In this document: piece by piece, positions 9,978 to 18,624 of the stretch
Layout of the letters: the number at the start of each line of letters is the position of its first letter
Numbering within the stretch: the stretch's first letter is position 1
Source: Affinirhizobium lemnae
GTDB lineage: Bacteria > Pseudomonadota > Alphaproteobacteria > Rhizobiales > Rhizobiaceae
NCBI RefSeq assembly: GCF_022968395.1
Contig: NZ_JALJQZ010000002.1
Coordinates: forward strand, 1 to 64,000
DNA: 64,000 nt
Reading direction: 5' to 3'
The notes under the pieces: generated by a model
What the model was told of the DNA's origin: nothing
The model's database searches: none
What the model saw: the letters and a program-made list of their open reading frames with translations, nothing else
Translations under genes and position numbers: made by a program

Positions 9978-11000
9978 ATGATGACGACGCAGGGCGAAAT
10001 CTTCGGCACCACTCCCAAGGGCGAAACGGTTTACCGGGTGAAGATTTCCGGCGGCGGGCTGACCGCCCATGTCATCACCTGGGGTGCTGTCATTCAGGAT
10101 CTGCGCCTTGAAGGACACGACGCACCGCTGGTGCTGGGCTTCGACAATTTCGATGATTATCCTAAGTATTCCTCCTATTTTGGTGCGACACCGGGGCGTG
10201 TCGCCAATCGCATCGGCAAAGGCCAGTTCACGCTGGATGGCAGGCATTATCAGCTGGATCTGAACCAGAACGGCAATACGCATCTGCATGGCGGCAGCGA
10301 TGGGTTGGGCAAGACCAACTGGACGATTGTTGCGCATGCCGAAAACAAGGTTATCCTGCAAGTCACCGATCCCGATGGCCGCGGCGGCTATCCCGGCAAT
10401 TGCACGGTCACCGCGACCTATGAATTGAAGGATGAGGGTGTTCTGAACGTGGTCTATGAGAGCGTGACGGACGCGCCGACGCTCGCGAATATCTGCCAGC
10501 ACACCTATTTCAACCTCGATGGCCGGGACGATACGCTGGGCCACGACATCATGATTGCCGCCGATCATTATCTGGAGCTCGACGAACATCAGGTGCCGAC
10601 AGGCAAGCAGTTGCCTGTGGCAGGAACCCCTATGGATCTGCGACAGCTTGGCTCATTGCGCCGCACGGATGAAAACGGCGCGCAGGTGGATTTCGACCAT
10701 AATTACTGCCTCTCCAGCCAACGTGTGGAGAAGCGGTCTGTCGCGCTGGTACGCAGCGTCAATTCCGGCGTTTCTCTGGAAGTCCGCACCACGGAGCCGG
10801 GGGTTCAGCTCTATGGCGGCTTCAAGCTGAAGCCGACCGTTCCCGGTCTCTCCGGCAAGCTCTACGGTCCTTATGCGGGGCTTTGCCTGGAAACGCAGAT
10901 CTGGCCGGATGCCATCAATCACCCGGGCTTCCCGAATGCGGTGCTGCGCCCCGGCGAAGTGCTTCGCCAGGAAACCGATTACGTCTTCTCCAAGAGCTGA
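9978..11000 (+). CDS. Aldose 1-epimerase (galactose mutarotase)
   Basis: Interconverts alpha and beta anomers of aldoses. Family motifs are PGRVANRIGKGQF near the N terminus, the catalytic His in CQHTYFNLDG, and the catalytic Glu in CLETQIWPDAINHPGF near the C terminus. I chose ATG 9978 (340 residues), which has AAAGGA seven bases upstream, over a TTG at 9951. No signal peptide, so it should act in the cytoplasm. The gene stands alone; a strong hairpin separates it from the convergent ureohydrolase gene. Confidence 0.9.
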   Translation: MMTTQGEIFGTTPKGETVYRVKISGGGLTAHVITWGAVIQDLRLEGHDAPLVLGFDNFDDYPKYSSYFGATPGRVANRIGKGQFTLDGRHYQLDLNQNGNTHLHGGSDGLGKTNWTIVAHAENKVILQVTDPDGRGGYPGNCTVTATYELKDEGVLNVVYESVTDAPTLANICQHTYFNLDGRDDTLGHDIMIAADHYLELDEHQVPTGKQLPVAGTPMDLRQLGSLRRTDENGAQVDFDHNYCLSSQRVEKRSVALVRSVNSGVSLEVRTTEPGVQLYGGFKLKPTVPGLSGKLYGPYAGLCLETQIWPDAINHPGFPNAVLRPGEVLRQETDYVFSKS

Positions 11001-11009
11001 TTGAGGATC

Positions 11010-11039
11010 AAGCTGGCCGTTTCGGTCAACGGCCAGCTT
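11010..11039. terminator. Bidirectional terminator between epimerase and ureohydrolase genes
   Basis: A perfect 12-base-pair stem (AAGCTGGCCGTT at 11010-11021 with AACGGCCAGCTT at 11028-11039) around the loop TCGGTC, followed on the plus strand by CCTTTTC. It sits between two convergent genes and can serve both. Confidence 0.75.
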
Positions 11040-11044
11040 CCTTT

Positions 11045-12088
11045 TCAGGTTTTCAATGCAGGGCTGAAGGCCATCAGGCTCAGCAGTTCGAACAGAACCT
11101 GTGCCCCCGCATGAGCCGTATTGTGAGTGGCGTCATATTCGGGCGCCACTTCCACCACGTCGCCGCCGACAAGGTTGATGCCCTTCAGGCCGCGCAGTAG
11201 TTCCAGAACTTCGCGCGTCGTCAGGCCTCCCACTTCCGGCGTGCCTGTACCAGGTGCAAAAGCCGGATCGAGGCTATCGATATCGAAGGACATGTAGGTT
11301 GGGCCGTCGCCGACGATGGCGCGCGCCTTTTCGATGATGGCTGGAAGCCCGAGCCCGGTCACCTCTTCGGCATGAATGACCGTCATCCCGCTCTCGTAGG
11401 AAAACTCCCAGAGATATTCCGATGAACCGCGAATGCCGATCTGTATCGTTCGGGTTGGATCCAGCACGCCATCCAGAACGGCATTGCGGAACGGCCCGCC
11501 ATGATGAAATTTCGTCTGGTCGAAAGAGCCACCGGTGTCGCAATGGGCATCGATATGGATCAGTCCGACGGGCCTGTTCTTGCCGACTGCCTTGAGAATG
11601 GAATGGGTAATCGAGTGATCGCCGCCAACGGCGAGCGGTACAACACCTGCATCGACGATCTGGTTGAAGCGCTTTTCAATATCCTCGTGGCTCATCTCGA
11701 GCCGGTATCGGCTGCGGAAGGGAACATCGCCGATATCGGCAACCCGCAACTCGTGCACCGGTGTACAGCCAAGCACGTGGTTATAGGGGCCGATGCGGTC
11801 GATCGAGCGGAGTGCGCGTGGCCCGAAGCGTGAGCCGGGACGGTTGGTGACGCCAAGATCCATCGGGACGCCGATCAGGGCGACCTGAAGATCCTGAAAA
11901 TCCGGGTTGTCGGCTGCGACGGCAAGGTGTGGTGCGTAGAGGAGAGTGGGGATGCCGGCATAGGGAGCGGCCCGCGTTCCGTTCTTGAAAACCTTGGTGC
12001 CGACCTTGGCAAAGGCCGGATCGAAGATCTCGCTGCCCTCTCCATACTTTGCCCGCAGTGCCGCCAGTTTCTCATCATTCCAGACCAT
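11045..12088 (-). CDS. Agmatinase/ureohydrolase family protein (SpeB-like)
   Basis: Binuclear manganese hydrolase of the arginase/agmatinase family that releases urea from a guanidino compound. Metal ligands appear in the standard order: VGGDHSIT, HIDAHCD and SFDIDSLDP, followed by GTGTPEVGG. Substrate cannot be set from sequence: agmatine, guanidinobutyrate, guanidinopropionate or similar are possible, and the N-terminal extension before FQDLQVALIGVP is longer than in classical SpeB. ATG 12088 (347 residues) is preferred, with GGGA eight bases upstream; a GTG two codons earlier is also possible. Confidence 0.82.
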   Translation of the reverse strand: MVWNDEKLAALRAKYGEGSEIFDPAFAKVGTKVFKNGTRAAPYAGIPTLLYAPHLAVAADNPDFQDLQVALIGVPMDLGVTNRPGSRFGPRALRSIDRIGPYNHVLGCTPVHELRVADIGDVPFRSRYRLEMSHEDIEKRFNQIVDAGVVPLAVGGDHSITHSILKAVGKNRPVGLIHIDAHCDTGGSFDQTKFHHGGPFRNAVLDGVLDPTRTIQIGIRGSSEYLWEFSYESGMTVIHAEEVTGLGLPAIIEKARAIVGDGPTYMSFDIDSLDPAFAPGTGTPEVGGLTTREVLELLRGLKGINLVGGDVVEVAPEYDATHNTAHAGAQVLFELLSLMAFSPALKT

Positions 12089-12246
12089 GACCACAATCCC
12101 GATTGCTGCTGTAAAAATGGGCGACGGACTATCCTGCCTTCGCTTTCAGCAATATCGAACGAAAAGATCTTCTAAATCAATTGACATTTTGGCGTTGAGC
12201 CATGCTGGTGCTGGCCAGAGAGTCTGAACTGAGATTGCTGAACACC

Positions 12247-13425
12247 ATGTCATCCGTGCCCGCCTTCAACCCTTTGATCGAACAGATTTCACCTCCGCCA
12301 GTACCCTCCGTGCAGGCCTGGGCGCGGGCCTATGATGGTGCAAAAGGTCCACTGATTGACCTGTCGCAGGCGGTACCGGGCTATCCTACGCACCCGAAAA
12401 TGCTTCAGCTTCTGGGCGAAGCGGCATCCTCGCGCGCCTCGACCGGCTACGGCCCAATCGAGGGCGATGGTGTTTTGCGGGAGGCTTACGCTGCGCATGT
12501 CAGCGAGGTTTACGGGGCGTCTCTCTCGCCGGGACATGTGCACATCACGTCCGGCTGCAACCAGGCCTTCATCTGCGCAATCATGGCTGTTGCTGGTGCA
12601 GGCGATACCGTCCTGATGACCAATCCCTACTATTTCAACCACCAGACCACGCTCGCCATGCTGGGGATCGCAACCAAGCTTGTCGAGTGCCGGGCGGAGA
12701 ACGGCTTCCTCCCGACGGCGGCGGATATCGAGGCGCAGATTGGTCCGGATGTAAAGGCGCTTGCTCTCGTTTCACCCAATAATCCGACGGGTGCCATTTA
12801 TCCGCCCGAGTTGTTGGCCGAGATTGCGGATCTCTGCCATTCCCGTGGTATCTGGCTGATCCTCGATGAAACCTATCGGGATTTTCTGCCCTCAGCCGGT
12901 GCCGCACCCCATGCGCTTTTCTCACGTCCGGACTGGGAAAGTTCCATCGTCTCGCTCTACAGTTTCTCAAAGAGCTTCTGTATCCCCGGCCATCGGCTCG
13001 GTGCCATCACGGCTGGTCCCGCTTTCATCGCGCAGGTGGCGAAGGTCATGGATAATCTGCAGATCTGTGCGCCGCGCGCGGGTCAGGCTGCCGTGGCTAC
13101 CGCGTTGCCGCTTCTTGCCGATTGGCGGGAGGAGAACAGACAGGAAATTCTGAGACGCGCAAGGGCCCTGTCCTACGTCATGCACAGCGTTTCGGACTGG
13201 AAGCTCGATGCGTTGGGGGCCTATTTCGCCTTCGTGCGGCACCCTTTCGAAGGTATGCAATCGGCACAGGTCGCTGAAGCGCTCGCCAAAAGGGCTGGTG
13301 TTTCTTGCATTCCAGGCAGCTATTTCGGGCCCGGTCAGGAGCAGTATCTACGCTTTGCCGTTGCCAATGCCGATGTGGACGGGCTCACGATGCTGGCTCA
13401 AAGGTTGAGCGGTTTCACGCTATAA
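12247..13425 (+). CDS. Class I/II pyridoxal-phosphate aminotransferase
   Basis: Fold-type I aminotransferase, 392 residues from this start. The PLP-binding lysine is in SFSKSFCIPGHR, the phosphate-contact region is ITSGCNQAF, the Asn in SPNNPTG and the Asp in LILDETYRDF are in the expected places. Substrate is not evident; the neighbouring ureohydrolase is divergent and gives no firm hint. An upstream in-frame ATG at 12202 would add 15 residues not typical of the family, so 12247 is preferred, although neither has a strong ribosome site. It ends in front of a hairpin shared with the convergent DUF2076 gene. Confidence 0.85.
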   Translation: MSSVPAFNPLIEQISPPPVPSVQAWARAYDGAKGPLIDLSQAVPGYPTHPKMLQLLGEAASSRASTGYGPIEGDGVLREAYAAHVSEVYGASLSPGHVHITSGCNQAFICAIMAVAGAGDTVLMTNPYYFNHQTTLAMLGIATKLVECRAENGFLPTAADIEAQIGPDVKALALVSPNNPTGAIYPPELLAEIADLCHSRGIWLILDETYRDFLPSAGAAPHALFSRPDWESSIVSLYSFSKSFCIPGHRLGAITAGPAFIAQVAKVMDNLQICAPRAGQAAVATALPLLADWREENRQEILRRARALSYVMHSVSDWKLDALGAYFAFVRHPFEGMQSAQVAEALAKRAGVSCIPGSYFGPGQEQYLRFAVANADVDGLTMLAQRLSGFTL

Positions 13426-13429
13426 AAAT

Positions 13430-13451
13430 GCCCGGACCTTTCAGTCCGGGC
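13430..13451 (-). terminator. Terminator of the DUF2076 gene
   Basis: GCCCGGAC (13430-13437) and GTCCGGGC (13444-13451) form a perfect eight-pair stem with a six-base loop. On the minus strand it is followed by ATTTTTATAG, the T-rich tail of an intrinsic terminator. On the plus strand there is no T run. Confidence 0.75.
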
Positions 13452-13484
13452 AAGTTCAAGTCCGTCTATCAAGAGGGATAGAAA

Positions 13485-14060
13485 TCAGAACTGCATGTCT
13501 TCTTCCATGCCTGCATCATCTGCCGGTTCCTCGGTGGGAGTTTCGGCTGCCTGCGCCTCGTCGCCGCCAATCATGCCGGCAATGGCGTTACCTAGAAGCA
13601 CGCCGCCAGCCACGCCCATGGCTGTCTGTGCAGCACCGGCGAGGAAGCCGCCGCCACGGGCCGGTTGCGCGTGACCATAGCCCTGCTGCTGGCCACCCCA
13701 GGGATTGCCGGGGTTGCGGGGGCCAGCCTGCATGCCACCTGGCATCATGCCCTGATGCGATGCTTGCGGTGCAGTGCGTGCGGGCTGCGAACTGCCGAAC
13801 AGGCTGGAGAAGAAGCCGCCGCCCGACGCAGGGCGGGACGAAAGCTGGTATTCCAGCTCCTCGATCCGCCGCTGCGCCTGGTCTAGCGCCTGTTCCTGCA
13901 CAACGATCGTCTGCGCCATGAAATAGGGTGCTCCGGGCTGGCTGGCGATGCGATCACGAATGAAGGCATCCGCTTCCGCATCGCGTGGTCCGGACTGGCT
14001 TTCCACGTGGGAAAGCTTGCCGAACAAACCCTCGATCGCCTGGCGGTCGTTGTAGTCCAT
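13485..14060 (-). CDS. DUF2076 domain protein
   Basis: Protein of unknown function matching the DUF2076 pattern: a conserved N-terminal helical domain (DYNDRQAIEGLFGKLSHVE, then DPEADAFIR-like text and PYFMAQTIVVQEQAL with a coiled-coil segment), a low-complexity Gly/Pro/Gln-rich middle, a Gly-rich hydrophobic stretch (FLAGAAQTAMGVAGGVLLGNAIAGMIGG) and an acidic C terminus. The Gly-rich segment could insert in a membrane. It follows the Bax-inhibitor-like gene on the same strand with a 34-base gap, so the two may be co-expressed. Confidence 0.82.
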   Translation of the reverse strand: MDYNDRQAIEGLFGKLSHVESQSGPRDAEADAFIRDRIASQPGAPYFMAQTIVVQEQALDQAQRRIEELEYQLSSRPASGGGFFSSLFGSSQPARTAPQASHQGMMPGGMQAGPRNPGNPWGGQQQGYGHAQPARGGGFLAGAAQTAMGVAGGVLLGNAIAGMIGGDEAQAAETPTEEPADDAGMEEDMQF

Positions 14061-14094
14061 TGTAGAGTTCCTCCTTGAGGTTGTTTGGACTTGG

Positions 14095-14805
14095 TTACTC
14101 TTCGCGCTGACCCGTAAGGCTCAGCAGAAGCTGGAAGATGTTGACGAAGTTCAGGTAGAGCGAGAGAGCGCCGAACACGGCAAGCTTCTGCTGGCTTTCC
14201 TGGTCGAAGTTTTCGGCATACTGCTCCTTGATGTTCTGGGTGTCCCAGGCAGTCAGGCCGACGAAGACGATGATGCCGATAACGGAGACAGCAAACTGTA
14301 GCGCGCTGGAGCCGAGGAAGATGTTGACGATCGAGGCGATCATCACACCGATCAGACCCATGATCAGGAACGAACCGAACTTTGCCAAATCACGCTTCGT
14401 CACATAGCCGTAGAGGCTGGTTGCGCCGAACATGGTGGCGGCGATAAAGAAGGTGCGTGCGATGCTGGCGCCGGTGAACACGAGGAACACGGAAGCGAGC
14501 GACAGGCCCATGACGGCACAGAAGGCCCAGAAGGTCATTTGCGCGGCGGAGGCCGACATCGTCTGCAGCTTGAAGGAGAAGAAGAAGACGAAGGCGAGCG
14601 GGGCCAGCATCACCACCCACTTCAGCGGGCTGGAGAAGATCGGCACGTACAGGGCAGGCGTCGTGCCGACGATGAAGGCAACGATACCGGTGATGATGAG
14701 GCCGAGGCCCATATAGTTGTAAACGCGCAGCATGTGCTTGCGCAGTCCCTCGTCAAAGGCGGCCTGGGACTGGATGGCCGGATTGTATCCAAAACGCGGA
14801 TTCAT
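14095..14805 (-). CDS. Bax inhibitor-1/YccA family membrane protein
   Basis: Integral inner-membrane protein of 236 residues with seven predicted hydrophobic segments, as in the BI-1/YccA/YbhL family. Family text includes VYNYMGLGLIITGIVAF at the start, FIAATMFGATSLYGYVTKRDLA in the middle and GLTAWDTQNIKEQY near the end. Bacterial members include FtsH-associated YccA and pH-dependent calcium leak channels; which role applies here cannot be told. It lies between the anti-sigma gene (29-base gap) and the DUF2076 gene on one strand. Confidence 0.9.
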   Translation of the reverse strand: MNPRFGYNPAIQSQAAFDEGLRKHMLRVYNYMGLGLIITGIVAFIVGTTPALYVPIFSSPLKWVVMLAPLAFVFFFSFKLQTMSASAAQMTFWAFCAVMGLSLASVFLVFTGASIARTFFIAATMFGATSLYGYVTKRDLAKFGSFLIMGLIGVMIASIVNIFLGSSALQFAVSVIGIIVFVGLTAWDTQNIKEQYAENFDQESQQKLAVFGALSLYLNFVNIFQLLLSLTGQREE

Positions 14806-14834
14806 GGCTTACTCCTGTTGGTTGTTCTTCATGT

Positions 14835-15608
14835 TCAGTAGAGAGAGCGGGCAAGGCGCTCCGCCTCCTGGTTGAGGCGGGAGGCATCCTGCCGCTCCGA
14901 AACCAGCGCATAGGCCACTTCGCCAATCTGCCAGTAGGAGGCTTGCGTGCCGCCTTCTCGGGCCTGCGCCACCTGCTGCACGGCAAAAAAGCCGGGACGC
15001 ACGGCAAAGAGCGAAAGCTTCCTCTCTTCTTCATCCGTCAGCGACATCTCGACGCTCGGACCGAAGGCGGATGGGAAAATCTGCACGTCGCTGACCTTCC
15101 ACTCCTTCGGGATCTGCGGGATCACAATGGCGGTTGCCGAGCGGATTTCCGCCGCATCGTAGCGCGACGAGCCTGCCTGGGAGGGCATTGTTTCCCGCAG
15201 CTGCGAAGTATCATGCGCCCGTATGGCCTCTTCCACGAAGGCCGGTGCCGGGGTGGAAGCCTCTACCTTGGAAATGGTCAGCGGGCCGTAATGCTGGCTC
15301 AGCATCCATCCTGCCGCCACCAGCGCCACCGTTGCCGCCATTCGCTGAAACGTGCGCAGGTAGGCACCTCGCGAAAGGGCAGATTGAAGGCGGCGTGCAG
15401 CCTCCCGCGTTTCGGCCCGACCATGGTTACGCCCGCTCGACAAAGCCAGGCGAAGTTCGCCACGGATCGCCAGATCCGCCATGACGCGCGCGGCCACATC
15501 CGGGTTTTCCGACAGATAGGATTCAACCTCGATCCGACGGCTGGCTGTCAGCTGGTCGTCGATATAGGCTTCGAGATCGGAACTCTGGATCGGGTCAACG
15601 GGTGTCAT
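14835..15608 (-). CDS. Membrane-anchored anti-sigma factor
   Basis: Partner of the ECF sigma factor encoded just upstream. The N-terminal 80 residues form a cytoplasmic anti-sigma domain (DLEAYIDDQLTASRRIEVESYLSENPD), one transmembrane segment follows (MAATVALVAAGWMLS), and the rest should be periplasmic. The His/Cys zinc-finger pattern of ZAS-type factors is not evident in the first domain, so it may be a zinc-free variant. Start ATG 15608 has AAGGGGG five bases upstream; a TTG at 15623 is unlikely. The start lies inside the end of the sigma gene (14-base overlap), typical of sigma/anti-sigma pairs. Confidence 0.82.
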   Translation of the reverse strand: MTPVDPIQSSDLEAYIDDQLTASRRIEVESYLSENPDVAARVMADLAIRGELRLALSSGRNHGRAETREAARRLQSALSRGAYLRTFQRMAATVALVAAGWMLSQHYGPLTISKVEASTPAPAFVEEAIRAHDTSQLRETMPSQAGSSRYDAAEIRSATAIVIPQIPKEWKVSDVQIFPSAFGPSVEMSLTDEEERKLSLFAVRPGFFAVQQVAQAREGGTQASYWQIGEVAYALVSERQDASRLNQEAERLARSLY

Positions 15609-16143
15609 CGCGGCCCCCTTCAATTAGTCTCAGGTGATTGGCATCCAGCGGCTTGCGGCCGCTTTCTTCGAACTCCCGCAGGCGCTGGCGTGCGCGGGAA
15701 ATGCGCGACATCAGCGTGCCGACGGGAATGGACAGCGCATTGGCGGCTTCCTGGTAGGAAAGCCCTTCAATGGCCACCAGATGCAGCGCATCGCGCTGCT
15801 CTTCCGGCAAAGCAAAGAAGGCTTCCCGCAACTGCTTCAGCCGGATGGATTGATCCGGGTCCGGATGATGCGCGGTTTCCGCCACCTCGGCTGCTGCATT
15901 GTGCCGGTTGTCCGTCGAACGCTGACGGCGCAGCCGGTCGATATGCGTGTTGTGAACGATGGAGAGCAGCCAGTTGCGCAGGTTGCCGCCGGTGCGGAAT
16001 GTCGATTTCTTCTCGTAGGCGCGCACCAATGCATCATGCACCAGATCTTCCGCATCGTCCGCGTTGCGAACGAGCGAACGGGCATAACGCCGAAGCGTTG
16101 CCAGCTGGTTTAGAACATCGAACGGGTTTCTCTTGTCGCTCAT
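15595..16143 (-). CDS. ECF-type RNA polymerase sigma factor
   Basis: Alternative sigma factor of 182 residues with only regions 2 and 4. Region 2 runs from LRRYARSLVRNADDAEDLVHDALVRAYE through FRTGGNLRNWLLSIVHNTHIDRLRR; region 4 contains LPEEQRDALHLVAIEGLSYQEAANALSIPVGTLMSRISRARQRL in two neighbouring helices. It pairs with the overlapping anti-sigma gene. Signal and regulon are unknown; the following BI-1 and DUF2076 genes on the same strand could be part of the response to an envelope signal, which is inference from position only. Confidence 0.9.
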   Translation of the reverse strand: MSDKRNPFDVLNQLATLRRYARSLVRNADDAEDLVHDALVRAYEKKSTFRTGGNLRNWLLSIVHNTHIDRLRRQRSTDNRHNAAAEVAETAHHPDPDQSIRLKQLREAFFALPEEQRDALHLVAIEGLSYQEAANALSIPVGTLMSRISRARQRLREFEESGRKPLDANHLRLIEGGRDDTR

Positions 16144-16206
16144 GCCCCAATATACGCAGCGGCAATGAAATTTATTCCGAAGCGGATGCGATTTTTTTCG
16201 CAGTGC

Positions 16207-17391
16207 TTACGAAATTTCCGGGCCGACATAGCGAGCGCGGGGACGAATGAGCTTCTCATCCTGCCGCTGTTCGAGCGCGTGGGCAATCCAGCCCACGGTT
16301 CTGGCAATGGCGAAAAGCGCCAGGGCGGAACCGCGCGGAAGCCTGAGGCTGCGCCGCAGGGCCACCAGCGCCACATCGCAGGTGGGCAGCTGGCCCGCCG
16401 TTTCCAGCATGACCCGCAGAAGATCGTCTCTCAAAGGATCGGCAGGCAGATGCGGCAAAAGGGCAGCCGCGCGCGGATCGCCATTGGGGTAAAGCGGGTG
16501 GTGGAAGGCAGGAATGCTTTCGCCCCGCCGCAAACGCTCCTCCACCACCTGCTCCGCATTGCCCACCCGTTCCAGCTCATCGAACAGCAGTTCCACAAGG
16601 CTGGTCATGCCGCCATGCATGGGGCCGCTCAGGGCGGAAAGCCCGGCATTAAGGCAGGCACCGAGGGATGTACCGGTAGAAGCGACAACCCGCACGGCAA
16701 AGGCGGAGGCGTTCAGCTCATGATCGGCCTGAAGAACGAGAGCTCGCCGTATCAGATCGGCCTCTTTATCATCTAAGCCCCAGTGTTCTGCGAGAAACAG
16801 ATGGAGAGGTTTGATACTTGACTGAGCATTGACGGACGCTGCCGCAATGCCGCGCAAAAGGGCGCTCGCACTGGGCCATAGGCGACGGTTGTCCCGCTTC
16901 CAGGCGGTCATGCGGCCTGCATCCAGAAAAGGCAGCAGAGTCTGGCAGCGTTCCGTCAGTGGCAGAGGCTCGGTCAGCGCCAGAAGCTCCGGCTCCCAGG
17001 CATTCGGCTGCGCCTTCGTATCTTCAAAGGGATCGAACTCACCGCACTGCCAGAGAAGGCGAGCCACATCTTCCAGCGCAGCACTTTCCGCGAGTTCCAC
17101 CGCATCCTGCCCGCGATAGGCCAGACGGGCATCGGAAATCCGCGTAATGGAGGATGTCAGCACCGGCAGGCCCCAATCCAGAGCCTGCGCTGCCGCCTCC
17201 TTCGGCTTGCGGCCCACGCTCTTGCGCTTCTTCAGTGCCTCGATGTCATGCACGCTGTAGAGCCTGCGGCGTGGATCATCCGCCGTTCCACTCGTTTGAA
17301 CCAGGCCGCGGCTCACATAGGCGTAAAGCGTGGCGCGGCTTATGCCGAGTTCGGCGGCGGCGGCATCGGCGGTGATGAACTTGTCGGCCAT
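16207..17391 (-). CDS. Citrate-synthase family protein with N-terminal DNA-binding domain
   Basis: A 394-residue fusion: residues 1 to about 60 are a MerR-type winged helix (FITADAAAAELGISRATLYAYVSRGLV, then RRRLYSVHDIEALKKRK), and the rest is a citrate-synthase fold. In the enzyme part the two key histidines seem kept (SGPMHGG and AFHHPLYPNGDPRA) and an Asp occurs in TCDVALVALR, though the surrounding text is diverged. It may bind its own promoter region and also, or instead, act as an enzyme. ATG 17391 is chosen over a TTG at 17424. It is divergent from a second citrate synthase gene across a 97-base region with inverted repeats. Confidence 0.82.
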   Translation of the reverse strand: MADKFITADAAAAELGISRATLYAYVSRGLVQTSGTADDPRRRLYSVHDIEALKKRKSVGRKPKEAAAQALDWGLPVLTSSITRISDARLAYRGQDAVELAESAALEDVARLLWQCGEFDPFEDTKAQPNAWEPELLALTEPLPLTERCQTLLPFLDAGRMTAWKRDNRRLWPSASALLRGIAAASVNAQSSIKPLHLFLAEHWGLDDKEADLIRRALVLQADHELNASAFAVRVVASTGTSLGACLNAGLSALSGPMHGGMTSLVELLFDELERVGNAEQVVEERLRRGESIPAFHHPLYPNGDPRAAALLPHLPADPLRDDLLRVMLETAGQLPTCDVALVALRRSLRLPRGSALALFAIARTVGWIAHALEQRQDEKLIRPRARYVGPEIS

Positions 17392-17407
17392 GATAAATAT
17401 TCTGACA

Positions 17408-17450
17408 TTGATTATATCGATCAAGATTGACCATATAGTTGCACTGCAAC
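17408..17450. promoter_or_regulatory. Inverted repeats between the divergent citrate synthase genes
   Basis: Two dyads lie in the 97-base divergent promoter region: TTGAT-N7-ATCAA (17408-17424) and the near-continuous palindrome GTTGCA-C-TGCAAC (17438-17450). Either could be the operator of the MerR-like domain carried by the 16207-17391 product. This is inference from position and symmetry. Confidence 0.45.
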
Positions 17451-17488
17451 ATCCTCAAGGCAATTCGATATGTTTGAGGAGTAGAGAG

Positions 17489-18604
17489 ATGACGATCAAC
17501 GCTGTTGCACAAACCCTTGCAGGTCAGTCGGTTGCTGCGGGTCTGGATGATGTCGTGGCGGCGGAAACCCGCCTCAGCCATGTGGATGGGCAGGCGGGTG
17601 AACTCATCATCAGCGGTTTTCATCTTCATCAGCTTGCTGACTGGTCCTTCGAGCAGGTGCTGGAACTCTTGTGGCGCGACCTGACACCGGAGCCAATGGA
17701 TGCGGCTCGCATACGGGAGGCTCTCGGCAAGGCGCGGGTGCGGGCGCACACGCTGATGCAGCCGCTTCTGCCGGGTCTCGCCCACCTCAACGCGGTCGAA
17801 CGCTTGCGCCTTCTGCTCTCTGCCCTACCAGATGAGGAACACCTGCCGCATCACGTCATGGCGGTTGGCGCGGTGCCGGTTTTCACGGCGGCCATTGCGC
17901 GGCAAGCATCGGGCCTCAAACCCATCGCGCCGGATGCCTCCCTCTCGCATGCGGAGGATTTTCTCAAGCTCCTGCGCAATGAAATGCCCACGAGCGACAA
18001 GGTTACAGCGCTCGACACCTATCTCGCCACCGTGTCGGATCACGGTCTGAACGCCTCCACCTTCACGGCGCGGGTCATTGCTTCGACCAAGGCCGGAATG
18101 TTCTCTTCCGTCGTTGGTGGGCTCTGTGCTCTGAAAGGGCCTCTGCATGGCGGCGCGCCGGGGCCGGTTCTCGATATGCTGGACGCTATCGGCACGGAGA
18201 AGAACATCCGGCCCTGGCTGACAGATACGCTGGCACGCGGCGAGAGGCTGATGGGCTTCGGGCACCGCATCTACCGCGTGCGCGATCCACGCGCCAATGT
18301 GCTGAAGGGTGCTGTCTCGAGGCTCAAGGAGGGATCAGAGCGCATCGGTTTTGCGGGCAAGGTGGAGGCTGTTGCACTGGAACTTCTGAAGGAAAAGAAG
18401 CCGCTTCGCCCGCTGCAAACCAATGTGGAGTTCTACACAGCCCTGGTGCTGGAAGCGGTCGGCTTCCCGCGTGAAAGCTTCACGAACGTGTTTGCCGCTG
18501 GCCGCATGGCAGGCTGGACGGCCCATGTGCTGGAGCAGGAACAGACCGGCCGCCTCATTCGCCCGCAATCGCGTTACATCGGGCAAAGGGCGGGGAGCTT
18601 CTAG
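17489..18604 (+). CDS. Citrate synthase/methylcitrate synthase family protein
   Basis: Condenses an acyl-CoA with oxaloacetate in the standard family reaction; 371 residues from ATG 17489, which has GAGGAG seven bases upstream (an open frame extends further upstream but lacks family sequence). Motifs: DHGLNASTFTARVIAS, KGPLHGGAPG with the first active-site His, and GFGHRIYRVRDPRA with the second. The third catalytic position, Asp in NVDFYS of well-studied enzymes, is Glu314 in NVEFYTA here. Substrate (acetyl- or propionyl-CoA) is not clear. It is divergent from the HTH-containing paralogue, and a decayed copy of its 3' end follows at 18863-18970. Confidence 0.88.
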   Translation: MTINAVAQTLAGQSVAAGLDDVVAAETRLSHVDGQAGELIISGFHLHQLADWSFEQVLELLWRDLTPEPMDAARIREALGKARVRAHTLMQPLLPGLAHLNAVERLRLLLSALPDEEHLPHHVMAVGAVPVFTAAIARQASGLKPIAPDASLSHAEDFLKLLRNEMPTSDKVTALDTYLATVSDHGLNASTFTARVIASTKAGMFSSVVGGLCALKGPLHGGAPGPVLDMLDAIGTEKNIRPWLTDTLARGERLMGFGHRIYRVRDPRANVLKGAVSRLKEGSERIGFAGKVEAVALELLKEKKPLRPLQTNVEFYTALVLEAVGFPRESFTNVFAAGRMAGWTAHVLEQEQTGRLIRPQSRYIGQRAGSF

Positions 18605-18624
18605 GCTTCCCTACCGTCCTGGAT

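Noticed and set aside
14943..16250. 435-codon plus-strand frame over the sigma and anti-sigma genes
   Set aside because: Shadow frame; the minus-strand genes carry clear sigma factor motifs and an ordered overlap.
17408..17424. TTGAT-N7-ATCAA as an FNR/FixK box
   Set aside because: The spacer is seven bases, not four, so it does not fit the family's site; kept only as an operator candidate for the HTH citrate synthase.
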